A stretch of DNA of 10,270 nucleotides from Flavobacteriaceae bacterium (GCA_002401385.1 NVSY01000021.1:29304-39573); one strand, 5' to 3'. Positions 1-5,409 are shown, counted from the first letter of the stretch. Translations and numbers: made by a program. The notes: generated by a model from the letters alone, not told the origin.

Positions 1-1
1 A

Positions 2-349
2 AAAGTATTGTTCAGTATAATGATGTTGATAGGTGTTGCAACCTATGCATTTAATTTCGATATAGTAGCAACCAGGTTTACCGGTTTGGGCTACCCAATC
101 TACATTATTCTTTTATTGGGTGTAGTAAAAGTTTTAGGATTGATCTCAATTTGGTTTAGTAAGTCAAGGCTTTTAAAAGAATGGACATATGCTGGATTTA
201 TTTTTGTCCTAATCCTTGGAGTCATCGCGCATTTAGCGATTCATGATAATGAATATGCACCAGCATTAATTTCTTTGATATTGGTCGCAACTACCTATAT
301 CTTCCATAGAAAGGAACAAGTAATTCTGGATCATTCACCAAAACTGTAA
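2..349 (+). CDS. DoxX-like integral membrane protein, 5'-truncated by the window edge
   Basis: The frame is open to the left edge and ends with TAA at 347-349. The first in-frame start is a TTG at 8-10, but codons 2-7 (Lys-Val) are also open, so the true start lies outside the window. About 115 residues are visible, and probably only 10-20 N-terminal residues are missing relative to DoxX-like proteins of 120-130 residues. Four hydrophobic helices can be seen: around VLFSIMMLIGVATYAF, YIILLLGVVKVLGLISI, WTYAGFIFVLILGVIAHLAI and PALISLILVATTYIF. The order of Gly-x-Pro before helix 2, a KVLG-type motif inside it, a Lys/Glu-Trp-x-Tyr-Ala-Gly-Phe entry to helix 3 and an Ala-His-Leu end matches the DoxX-like family. 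Members are small inner-membrane proteins of poorly defined role. The stop is followed by the inverted repeat at 374-410. The family call is by pattern recognition and is fairly secure; function is not inferred. Confidence 0.75.
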   Translation, partial: KVLFSIMMLIGVATYAFNFDIVATRFTGLGYPIYIILLLGVVKVLGLISIWFSKSRLLKEWTYAGFIFVLILGVIAHLAIHDNEYAPALISLILVATTYIFHRKEQVILDHSPKL

Positions 350-365
350 AAATTAAGAAACGAAT

Positions 366-404
366 ATGATTTTTTTTAATCAAAAAATACACGCAAGGGT
401 CTGA
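366..404 (+). other. 12-codon open frame inside an inverted repeat (possible leader peptide)
   Basis: The frame runs ATG to TGA and would encode MIFFNQKIHARV. It overlaps an inverted repeat with arms TTTTAATCA (374-382) and TGATTAAAA (402-410) and a 19-nt loop. A homologous frame of identical length occurs on the minus strand at 9710-9748 (MNFFNQKIPPRV), also upstream of the same hairpin leader. Between the copies the frame and stop are kept while a few codons change, one of them synonymously (GTC/GTA). This could be a translated leader peptide, or a conserved DNA or RNA hairpin that happens to be open. No ribosome binding site can be judged because this group uses weak ones. Confidence 0.3.
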
Positions 405-507
405 TTAAAATAAATTCAAGTGAGAACGCGTGTAACGCGTGTAACGCGTGTTTACACGGGTTCTCAAATTTAAAAATAATTTTAGTTAATTACAAAATTT
501 TAAACAC
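405..507 (+). promoter_or_regulatory. Repeated hairpin leader, copy 1 (upstream of the 508-909 gene)
   Basis: The hairpin spans 422-465. GAGAAC (422-427) pairs with GTTCTC (460-465), then comes a G/G mismatch, and CGTGTAA (429-435) pairs with TTACACG (452-458). The 16-nt loop contains further copies of a 9-bp unit, CGCGTGTAA, at 427-435, 436-444 and, in part, 445-451. The hairpin is followed by CAAATTT, an A/T-rich spacer, and ACAAAATTTTAAACACATG ending in the start codon at 508-510. The same layout occurs on the minus strand before the genes starting at 4170 and 9616. There is no T-run after the stem, so it is not a simple terminator. It is interpreted as a 5'-UTR element acting on transcription or translation, because its identity stops at the ATG. 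Confidence 0.8.
427..451 (+). repeat. Tandem 9-bp repeat (CGCGTGTAA, about 2.8 copies) inside leader copy 1
   Basis: Units are at 427-435, 436-444 and 445-451 (partial). The other two leader copies have only about two degenerate units (CGAGTG-type), so the loop length differs by one unit between copies. This fits slippage within the hairpin. Each unit could pair with the downstream TTACACG arm, so alternative foldings exist. Confidence 0.8.
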
Positions 508-909
508 ATGAAAAAATCAAAAGAAGAAAACACCATATTAGTAGACAATTCTAACAAGAGTATCCTTGTTCGCGGTTGTGATCCTGCAATGGCTTTACAA
601 GGAGCAAAAATGTTACCACCTCTTGTTGGAAACCCTACATGTGTTGGCACCACAAGTGATACTGATTTTATCGAAAAATTAAAATCACAAAAATGGTCCG
701 TCGTGTTCTTTGCTCCAGGTGCTTGTAGATTTAATGCTGCACAGTTGCCCATTCCAGGAAGTAATTCTCAAACAGAAGGTTGGCCCCTCGTCCAGTATCG
801 TACTCTTGTGAGAGAATTGCAAGGCGAAGGGATCCAAATAGTGGAAACACAGTTAGAAAGCGAAACTGTTGAATTGATAAAAAATGCATTAGCAAAAGTT
901 AGCGCCTAA
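508..909 (+). CDS. Uncharacterised 133-residue cytosolic protein behind the hairpin leader
   Basis: I do not recognise a named family. There is no signal peptide or membrane segment, and the N-terminus is charged (MKKSKEEN), so it is probably cytosolic. Cysteines are at residues 24, 45 and 73. The stretch around 63-73 (W-S-V-V-F-F-A-P-G-A-C) looks like the central beta strand and Cys loop of a thioredoxin-like fold. It lacks the classical CxxC pair, so this is only a suggestion. A Pro/Gly-rich segment (residues 36-46) and a second one (79-92) flank it, and the C-terminal 35 residues look like a beta strand followed by an amphipathic helix. The start at 508 is chosen because the conserved leader block ends exactly there, as in the two other leader copies. 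There is no obvious terminator after the stop, and base composition is slightly less AT-rich than its neighbours. It is a real gene with unknown function. Confidence 0.75.
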   Translation: MKKSKEENTILVDNSNKSILVRGCDPAMALQGAKMLPPLVGNPTCVGTTSDTDFIEKLKSQKWSVVFFAPGACRFNAAQLPIPGSNSQTEGWPLVQYRTLVRELQGEGIQIVETQLESETVELIKNALAKVSA

Positions 910-1184
910 AAGGGGATGTACTTTAACACGAATATCGTAACGCTACTGAACCATTATTCACTAACGCTCATGAGAATAGTTATATCGTGCAGCGTCTACG
1001 AGCACCTCATACACCTACATGCTAATTTTCATACAACTGCTTTAGTAACACGTACTCAGCGTACAAAAAATCAATAAAATAGTTCGTTTTTTAAATCGTT
1101 AAACGGGTACGGTCACATGATAAAATCGTGCGAGAACGGGGAAATATACAATCAATTATAACGGTGTTATTAGACTGTGTTTTT
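910..1184. other. Gene-free stretch with locally higher GC
   Basis: Only short frames occur here, for example ATG at 970 to TAA at 1077, which would encode 35 residues rich in His and Thr and resembles nothing I know. The segment at about 930-1065 is richer in CG steps (repeated TAACGCT at 938 and 963, plus GTAC-TCAGC-GTAC near 1052) than the surrounding intergenic DNA. No convincing terminator, tRNA or promoter was seen. It may be a decayed gene or an unrecognised RNA. Confidence 0.4.
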
Positions 1185-1865
1185 TCATATTTTAAATACA
1201 TGGAGTTTTTTTACAAATTGATTTCTTTGATACCAATCATTATAAACAAGTTCCATTTTATCTATTTCAAAAGTTCCAAAATCAGAGTCGGAATAGGAAT
1301 CAATAATTTTTAAAAAGTTGTCTTTTTGATTGAATTCTTTTCTAAAACGTACAATGGTAGCATGTGCTGTTTGAATAGCGTATCTTTTATCTATACTTTG
1401 TTCCAATTCAGTATTTTTAAATTCAACCCTCAATCTATCTCTGATGTTGTTTATTATATTGTTATTCATAAATCCTTGCAACATGATACACGAATTAGAA
1501 GCAGTTAAACCTTTAAAATGAATCTTACTACGTTCGTTTAATGGCAGACACTGTTTTATTATATCAATGTATTTATTTAATTCAATTTTTTCCAAGTTAA
1601 AACCTTCATAACACGATATTAATGACATAATTGTAATGTGAATATCAGAATTTGGATAGTAGTATTGATTTGGTTCCACTTTTTTTAACTTAGATAGGAA
1701 ATTTTGAATGTTAGCTTTAACCTCATTTGAGGGCCTAATGAGAAGAGTCATTCCAAATCTTTTATCAAATTTTGAATCGATTAAACTATCCAATTTGTAT
1801 TTGTCGGATGAGATTTTATTTATTGATTCTTTATATAATTCACTATAATGTTCTTTAAGGTTCAT
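1185..1865 (-). CDS. 2H phosphoesterase superfamily protein (2'-5' RNA ligase / cyclic phosphodiesterase-like)
   Basis: The 226-residue product carries the two H-x-T/S-x signatures that define the 2H phosphoesterase superfamily: His76-Ile-Thr78-Ile and His168-Ala-Thr170-Ile. They are about 92 residues apart, one in each lobe of the expected bilobal fold. Superfamily enzymes hydrolyse or transfer 2',3'-cyclic phosphates or 2'-5' phosphodiester bonds on RNA ends, nucleotides or small molecules. A beta strand with F-G-M-T-L-L-I-R (37-44) precedes the first motif. There is no signal peptide, so it should act in the cytosol. The N-terminal 30 residues form a charged helix beyond the core domain. 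The gene stands alone. It is preceded by a diverged promoter-leader unit with a TACTTTTG box at 2019-2026 and points away from the 508-909 gene's downstream gap. The superfamily is secure, but the substrate is unknown. Confidence 0.85.
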   Translation of the reverse strand: MNLKEHYSELYKESINKISSDKYKLDSLIDSKFDKRFGMTLLIRPSNEVKANIQNFLSKLKKVEPNQYYYPNSDIHITIMSLISCYEGFNLEKIELNKYIDIIKQCLPLNERSKIHFKGLTASNSCIMLQGFMNNNIINNIRDRLRVEFKNTELEQSIDKRYAIQTAHATIVRFRKEFNQKDNFLKIIDSYSDSDFGTFEIDKMELVYNDWYQRNQFVKKLHVFKI

Positions 1866-1910
1866 TAATCATCTGTTTTGAAGTAATTTTCCGCTAATCT
1901 AGCCTAAAAG

Positions 1911-2045
1911 CACTATATCTACAATACAGACCTTGACGGTATATTTATTATATCTATAGTAAATGGGTGTTTTAAATTCTATTATAAACAAGGACATATA
2001 ACGCACTACCCCTCCTTTCAAAAGTACATATAATTAGGTTATACG
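1911..2045 (-). repeat. Diverged promoter-leader repeat, copy A
   Basis: The segment at 1917-1960 on the plus strand (ACAATACAGACCTT ... ATATTTATTATATCTATAG) aligns with 4331-4379 (ACAATAGCAACCTT ... ATATTTATTGTATCTAAAG). The segment around the -7 box aligns with both 2950-2985 and 4381-4415. A TCCTTGTTTA-containing stretch on the minus strand is also shared with the leader ahead of 2803. Identity is partial and judged by eye. Confidence 0.5.
2019..2026 (-). promoter_or_regulatory. Candidate -7 promoter box (TACTTTTG) for the 2H phosphoesterase gene
   Basis: On the minus strand TACTTTTG matches the Bacteroidota -7 consensus TAnnTTTG. It lies in a segment that aligns with the boxes at 2961 and 4392, sharing a CCTC-TTTCAAA core before it on the plus strand and a GTTATACG segment after it. 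No exact TTG was found at the -33 distance. It is about 153 bp ahead of the start codon at 1865, close to the 157 bp seen for the gene starting at 2803. Confidence 0.4.
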
Positions 2046-2110
2046 TAGGTTTGAAACGTTGTTATTTACTGATAATAGCCACTTAGTTATTATCTAAATT
2101 TAGTCAATTA

Positions 2111-2803
2111 CTATTTTATTCCAGACCATTCAATTTTTACATATCCATTACCACCTTTAATGCCGGGTTGTGCACTTGTTGGAACTAAATTATTGACTTC
2201 AGTTCCAATGCCTCCATTTCCTCCAATACCAAATGTGCTGAAATTATCTCCTCCTATACCACCTGTACCAGCTATTCCATTCCAATTTACATCCAATAAC
2301 TCACCATTGCCTCCAGCGCTTCCTTGTGGGAAACCAATTCCTCCGGTTCCTCCAACATTTTCATTTATAGTGTTACTTTTTCCTCCATTCCCATGAATTG
2401 CCATAAATAGCGTTATTTGTTCCAGTGATATTTCAGATAATTGTCCATCTAAGCCATTACCATTGACATTTCCACCATTACCTCCTTCTCCTATGTTCAC
2501 AGTATAGTTCACGTTTTCTTGTAAGTCTATATCTATCAAGAGTTTTACTTCTCCAGCACCACCACCTCCACCACCACCTGTAGATGAATTTCCGGCATTA
2601 AAACCAACGCCTCCGCCACCTCCGCCACCAGCACCGACAATTGTAATGGTTGCTTTTATATTACTTGCGTTAATCTTAAAATTATGAATACCAATCTCTG
2701 AAAATTCAAATGTGCCTGAAATTTCTTTTTGGTCATCATTTGAGCATCCAACTACTATTAAAATAATCAGTAGAGAAAATAATTTTGTTATTATATTTTT
2801 CAT
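2111..2803 (-). CDS. Glycine-rich outer-surface or periplasmic lipoprotein
   Basis: The 230-residue precursor has a lipoprotein signal: Lys at positions 2 and 7, a hydrophobic core LLIILIVVG and the lipid-modified Cys20, followed by Ser-Asn-Asp-Asp. In Flavobacteria, such acidic residues after the Cys can direct export to the outer surface. The mature part opens with a beta strand typical of the glycine-rich domain seen in phage-tail and adhesin-like proteins (F-K-I ... I-K-A-T-I-T-I-V-G-A-G-G). Poly-Gly runs follow at about 57-65 and 76-83, then a Y-T-V-N-I-G-x-G-G-x-G-G segment, several G-G-x-G repeats, and a closing G-G-N-G-Y-V-K-I-E-W strand. This order suggests one complete glycine-rich domain and little else. 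The role may be structural or adhesive, but nothing in the context proves it. A promoter box lies 158 bp upstream. The gene is not closely linked to others. Confidence 0.8.
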   Translation of the reverse strand: MKNIITKLFSLLIILIVVGCSNDDQKEISGTFEFSEIGIHNFKINASNIKATITIVGAGGGGGGGVGFNAGNSSTGGGGGGGAGEVKLLIDIDLQENVNYTVNIGEGGNGGNVNGNGLDGQLSEISLEQITLFMAIHGNGGKSNTINENVGGTGGIGFPQGSAGGNGELLDVNWNGIAGTGGIGGDNFSTFGIGGNGGIGTEVNNLVPTSAQPGIKGGNGYVKIEWSGIK

Positions 2804-2960
2804 AATCTTATCTATTAAAAATTAGTGATTCTTTTTTACTGATTTCTGGGAACATCAGTACATTAACAATAAAAACTTAAAGTTGATGCAATATCCTTTT
2901 TACTGGGTGGCATAAATAATTCCATTTCTAAACAAGGAAATAGAATCCTACCTAGTTTTT

Positions 2961-2988
2961 CAAAGATACATAAACTTAAATTACACAA
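2961..2988 (-). promoter_or_regulatory. Promoter (TTG-N17-TATCTTTG) for the glycine-rich lipoprotein gene
   Basis: On the minus strand TTG (2988-2986), a 17-nt spacer and TATCTTTG (2968-2961) fit the Bacteroidota promoter pattern TTG-N17-23-TAnnTTTG. Transcription would start near 2955, giving a leader of about 150 nt before the start codon at 2803. The same box with related flanks recurs at 4392-4399. Confidence 0.55.
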
Positions 2989-3090
2989 TATTTTTAACAT
3001 ACTTGCATACAGGCGATTAACAATTATTCAATGTATTTAATTCACAATAAAAGAATATGCAGGGACGCTTATTCATATAAAATACGTCAT

Positions 3091-3124
3091 AAAAAAAGAC
3101 CCATTCACTTTGAATGGATCTTTG
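3091..3124 (-). terminator. Rho-independent terminator after the 3214-3681 lipoprotein gene
   Basis: On the minus strand AGA-T-CCATTCA pairs with TGAATGG-G-TCT across an AAG loop. This gives 7+3 bp with one mismatch, followed by seven T residues. It lies about 90 bp after the stop codon. A decayed relative lies at 4513-4545. Confidence 0.7.
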
Positions 3125-3213
3125 TGGTAACTATGTAGTTTACTCTGTGTTTCTGTTTGGTGCTATGGCACTCCATGTACGTTTAGCTAGGTAACACGTT
3201 GTTTTGTTTAGAA

Positions 3214-3681
3214 TCAATTTCTTAATAGTTTAATAATTTGGATTAGATTTTCAATATACGCTGTGATTTCAGCGTTCGTATTTTCGTTGACTTCATCAAA
3301 TATCCAAGTTTTTGTTTTTCCATTTACGTTCAAATGTAAGAAATAATCAAAATCGGCCCATGTTTGATATCCAACTTCTCTTTCATAGACTAACAAGCCA
3401 TTTGGAATTTCTAATAATGATATAGCCAATTCAAATTTATTAATTGCTAATCCTTGATTTTCAAAAGTGGTATGCTCCCATTTTCCGAATTCGGTATCAC
3501 TATCTGAATCTTTATAAATTCCTTCTTCAGTCAATAAGAACAAAGTTCGACAGTCCCCTGCACAATTTCCGTAAATTTCACCAAAAATAATTGTTTTTTT
3601 AGTTTGAGAGTTTTGATCGCTGTCTTTAGAACAACTTAAAATAATGGATAAAAGTAAGATTAAGAATACAAGTTTTTTCAT
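3214..3681 (-). CDS. Small orphan lipoprotein with a Cys-xxx-Cys motif
   Basis: The 155-residue precursor begins with a clear lipoprotein signal (MKK, then LVFLILLLSIILS, and Cys17 followed by Ser-Lys-Asp-Ser-Asp). The mature part opens with a G-E-I-Y-G-N-C-A-G-D-C-R motif carrying Cys40 and Cys44, followed by a strand (T-L-F-L-L-T) and an acidic Asp/Ser segment. The remainder is beta-rich with aromatic residues and ends in a hydrophobic helix. Similar G-x-C-x-G-x-C-x openings occur in flavobacterial orphan lipoproteins as I recall them, but I know no function. The two Cys residues could form a disulphide in the periplasm. It follows the 4170-3796 gene with a 114-bp gap that lacks a recognisable promoter, so the two may be co-transcribed up to the terminator at 3091-3124. 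Confidence 0.7.
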   Translation of the reverse strand: MKKLVFLILLLSIILSCSKDSDQNSQTKKTIIFGEIYGNCAGDCRTLFLLTEEGIYKDSDSDTEFGKWEHTTFENQGLAINKFELAISLLEIPNGLLVYEREVGYQTWADFDYFLHLNVNGKTKTWIFDEVNENTNAEITAYIENLIQIIKLLRN

Positions 3682-3795
3682 CTTTAGTGTATTGTATTAA
3701 ACGTTTATATTATTGCGGAATTTTTCACCAATTTTTTACATCTGTTTGAGTGCTGGTTTTTGTGTGCTTAAATACAGTGCATGAATGACACCTCT

Positions 3796-4170
3796 TTAAT
3801 TGCTTTTTATCCATATTTCTCCATCTTCAGTTCTTCGTAACGTTGTAGCATCAATTATGGTAAAAGTTATATCGTAATTCAATCCTGGTGATTGTTCAAA
3901 CGTTACATTAGATTCGTTGCTACTATATGTTGTCTGAAATACAATATCGCCACCTCCAATTAATACACTTACAATTCCTGAATCATTGAACACAATGAAT
4001 TCAAGACAATTAATCTCTGGATTACTCGAATTATCGCAATCTTCAAGCAGATGCGTATATTCTCCATTTAAATCAAACTTACGCTCATTTTCATCATTTG
4101 TACAAGAAGTAATTCCTAAAATAATTATTGATAGAAATAAGTTGATAATCAATCTGTTTACTTTTTTCAT
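3796..4170 (-). CDS. Small lipocalin-like orphan lipoprotein under hairpin leader copy 2
   Basis: The start is set at the ATG at 4170-4168 (124 residues, MKKVNRL). The longer frame from 4230 would begin inside the leader hairpin, whereas the other two leader copies end exactly at an ATG followed by AAA. The signal peptide has a hydrophobic stretch LIINLFLSIIILGITS and Cys23 followed by Thr-Asn-Asp-Glu, a lipobox with an acidic sorting tail. The mature domain of about 100 residues looks like a small beta barrel. It opens with L-N-G-E-Y and closes with D-A-T-T-L-R-R-T-E-D-G-E-I-W-I-K, a pattern found in lipocalin-like META or DUF-type lipoproteins of Bacteroidota. Two Cys residues (in D-C-D and N-C-L) could bridge. 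It is the first gene of a likely pair with the 3681-3214 gene. Confidence 0.7.
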   Translation of the reverse strand: MKKVNRLIINLFLSIIILGITSCTNDENERKFDLNGEYTHLLEDCDNSSNPEINCLEFIVFNDSGIVSVLIGGGDIVFQTTYSSNESNVTFEQSPGLNYDITFTIIDATTLRRTEDGEIWIKSN

Positions 4171-4262
4171 GTGTTTAAAATTTTGTAATTGAATAAAAAT
4201 ATTTAAAAATTTGAGAACCCATGTAAGCACTCGTTACACTCGTTCTCACAAGAATTTAATTT
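4171..4262 (-). promoter_or_regulatory. Repeated hairpin leader, copy 2
   Basis: The hairpin spans 4213-4247: GAGAAC pairs with GTTCTC, a GA/GG internal loop follows, and GTGTAA pairs with TTACAT through one G-U pair, with a 7-nt loop. After the hairpin come CAAATTT, a spacer of about 20 nt, and ACAAAATTTTAAACACATG ending in the start codon at 4170. Similarity to copies 1 and 3 extends about 15 bp beyond the hairpin on the far side (AAATTC-n-n-GTGAGAACG). The upstream inverted repeat and 12-codon frame of the other copies are missing here. Confidence 0.8.
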
Positions 4263-4319
4263 TCTTTGTATGTGCTTTTCAAACTTACTCGTCTATTTAA
4301 ACGCTGAAATAAAATTGCC

Positions 4320-4550
4320 TCTTCATTTTCACAATAGCAACCTTTATTCTTAGGTGAGATATATTTATTGTATCTAAAGCACCTCGTTTTTCAAAGATAC
4401 GTAATTTAAGTTATACGCACCTGTTTAGGGTGCTTATTTACAATGATTTAACAAAAGTTAAATACTGTAAAAGTCAAAGTCTAGTCTGGATACTTATTCA
4501 TATGCAATACGTTATAAAAAAAAAGAGCCATTCATGCTTGAAAAGGTATT
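4320..4550 (-). repeat. Diverged terminator-promoter-leader repeat, copy C
   Basis: TTTTTCAAAGATACGTAA at 4387-4404 matches 2956-2973 (one base different). The stretch at 4490-4530 (CTTATTCATAT, AATACGT-ATAAAAAAA, AG-CCATTCA) matches 3068-3107. The part at 4331-4379 matches copy A (1921-1959). The terminator stem of the 3091 copy is decayed here. The distance from the terminator-like segment to the -7 box is nearly the same in the two copies (about 115 and 123 bp), which supports a common origin. Confidence 0.6.
4392..4399 (-). promoter_or_regulatory. Candidate -7 promoter box (TATCTTTG) for the 4170-3796 gene
   Basis: The minus strand shows TATCTTTG with nearly the same flanks as the promoter at 2961. 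No TTG lies at the expected -33 distance. It is 222 bp ahead of the start codon, which is the usual leader length of this family plus roughly the length of the inserted hairpin element. An alternative box, TAAGTTTG (4280-4287), lies closer to the hairpin. Confidence 0.4.
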
Positions 4551-4793
4551 TGTTGAGTCTATATAGGTAACAAGGGTTTCATATTTAAGGGGAGACATCA
4601 CACGAAAACCTCTTTATTTGTAGACAACCGTGAAGCCAAACCTATTGCTAAAACTCCCTCGCTTTATTTTAAAATAGTCTTCTTTTTTACTCAATTTGAA
4701 AGTAAATTGAACAGGACAAAAATGTATTCACAAGGAATGGCTACAGTGATCAATTCTACTATAATGGCTGATATATAAACATTTATAGACACC

Positions 4794-4822
4794 TTGTTTT
4801 TATTGTCTTATAAATAGGTTTC
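4794..4822 (+). promoter_or_regulatory. Weak promoter candidate for the 4857-5393 lipoprotein
   Basis: TTG (4794-4796), an 18-nt spacer and TAGGTTTC (4815-4822) approximate the Bacteroidota pattern TTG-N17-23-TAnnTTTG, with the last base of the -7 box not matching. Transcription would start near 4829, leaving a leader of just under 30 nt. Confidence 0.3.
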
Positions 4823-4856
4823 ATTGCATATTATTTTATTAGTTTCGCAAGAAAAA

Positions 4857-5393
4857 ATGTTTAAAAAAATAAAGTTATCATTAGTACTTTTAAGTGCTAC
4901 AATACTATTTTACACATGTAGTAGCGATGATAGTGAAGACCAAAAATATTTAGATAATTTAATTGGAAGTTGGAGTCCTGTTGTTGGATTAATGACTGGT
5001 GAGATTGTTAATGGAGACTATGGAAAAGAATCATTTACATATAATTTTAATGAATGTGATAGAGAAAAAGGACGCTTAACTTTTAATAAAGATGGAAGTC
5101 TGGATTTTATTAGATATAAAGGAAAACTTGATCAAGGATGTAGTATTAAGGAAAGCTCAAAAGATGTAATTTGGGAAAGTGTAGGCGATTCGGCCTTTAT
5201 TTCTCAAGGTTTAATTTTACAATTAAACAATCAAGGTTCATATGACGAAAAAGAGGTGTTTTATGCCTCTGAACCGTATTTAGATCAAGTAGATTTAGTG
5301 AAAGTGAAGAATGACACGCTCATCTTGTATTATGATCAAATACCTAAAACAACGCTGTATACGACGCGTTTTTTTTATGTAAAAAATAATTAA
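4857..5393 (+). CDS. Lipocalin-like lipoprotein
   Basis: The start is placed at ATG 4857 (178 residues, MFKKIKLS) rather than the in-frame ATG at 4824. Only the later start puts the basic residues directly before the hydrophobic core (LSLVLLSATILFYT) and Cys21. Ser-Ser-Asp-Asp-Ser-Glu-Asp follows the Cys and could act as a surface-export tail. The mature part resembles the lipocalin-like domain of Bacteroidota lipoproteins: L-I-G-S-W-S-P-V (about 35-42), a turn with Cys, L-T-F-N-K-D-G-S-L-D-F near 80-90, a second Cys in G-C-S, and a final run of beta strands (L-I-L-Y-Y, Y-T-T-R-F-F-Y-V). The single barrel with two Cys may bind a small hydrophobic ligand, but this is family inference only. It stands alone and converges on the sigma-factor operon. 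Confidence 0.7.
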   Translation: MFKKIKLSLVLLSATILFYTCSSDDSEDQKYLDNLIGSWSPVVGLMTGEIVNGDYGKESFTYNFNECDREKGRLTFNKDGSLDFIRYKGKLDQGCSIKESSKDVIWESVGDSAFISQGLILQLNNQGSYDEKEVFYASEPYLDQVDLVKVKNDTLILYYDQIPKTTLYTTRFFYVKNN

Positions 5394-5409
5394 ACCCCCA
5401 GGGGTGTTT
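5392..5409 (+). terminator. Possible weak hairpin at the stop of the 4857-5393 gene
   Basis: AAAC-CCC and GGG-(T)-GTTT can pair across a 3-nt loop with a bulged T. The left arm overlaps the stop codon. No long T-run follows, so termination is doubtful. Confidence 0.25.

Larger units (their letters stand above)
2804..3213. other. Intergenic region: leader, promoter and terminator of flanking minus-strand genes
   Basis: From right to left, this stretch holds the terminator of the 3214-3681 gene (3091-3124), a spacer, the TATCTTTG promoter (2961-2988) and a long leader for the 2803-2111 gene. The part from 2950 to about 3120 is a diverged match of 4381 to 4545. No gene was seen. Confidence 0.6.
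4171..4856. other. 686-bp divergent intergenic region between two lipoprotein genes
   Basis: The left part carries hairpin leader copy 2 (4171-4262), then the leader and promoter box of the diverged repeat (4320-4420) and its terminator-like segment (4508-4550). The remaining 4551-4790 shows no gene. One 18-codon frame (ATG 4722 to TAA 4778) is present but has no support. A weak promoter for the plus-strand gene lies at 4794-4822. Confidence 0.5.

Noticed and set aside
427..451. CRISPR-like tandem repeat
   Set aside because: The units are 9 bp and directly adjacent without spacers, inside a hairpin loop.
422..465. Leader hairpin as a Rho-independent terminator of the preceding gene
   Set aside because: It is followed by CAAATTT without a T-run, sits at a fixed distance before start codons in all copies, and copies 2 and 3 are preceded by different contexts.
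486..752. Minus-strand open frame antisense to the 508-909 gene, and a plus-strand frame at 3986-4192 with the same C-terminal residues (FFMCLKFCN)
   Set aside because: Both read antisense through the leader tail and the start of a real gene. The shared ending is only the repeated leader block read backwards.
930..1130. Integron attC-like sites (GTTAAAC and TAAC motifs)
   Set aside because: No paired core sites with the needed spacing and no integrase. The small lipoproteins have their own promoters.
1128..1508. Two short plus-strand frames (1128-1313 and 1326-1508)
   Set aside because: They lie mostly antisense to the 2H phosphoesterase gene, have no recognisable motif and no promoter.
2160..2396. 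Proline-rich plus-strand frame
   Set aside because: It is the complement of the Gly-rich repeats of the lipoprotein gene at 2111-2803.
4722..4778. 18-codon plus-strand frame
   Set aside because: No conservation or promoter visible, and frames of this size are expected by chance.
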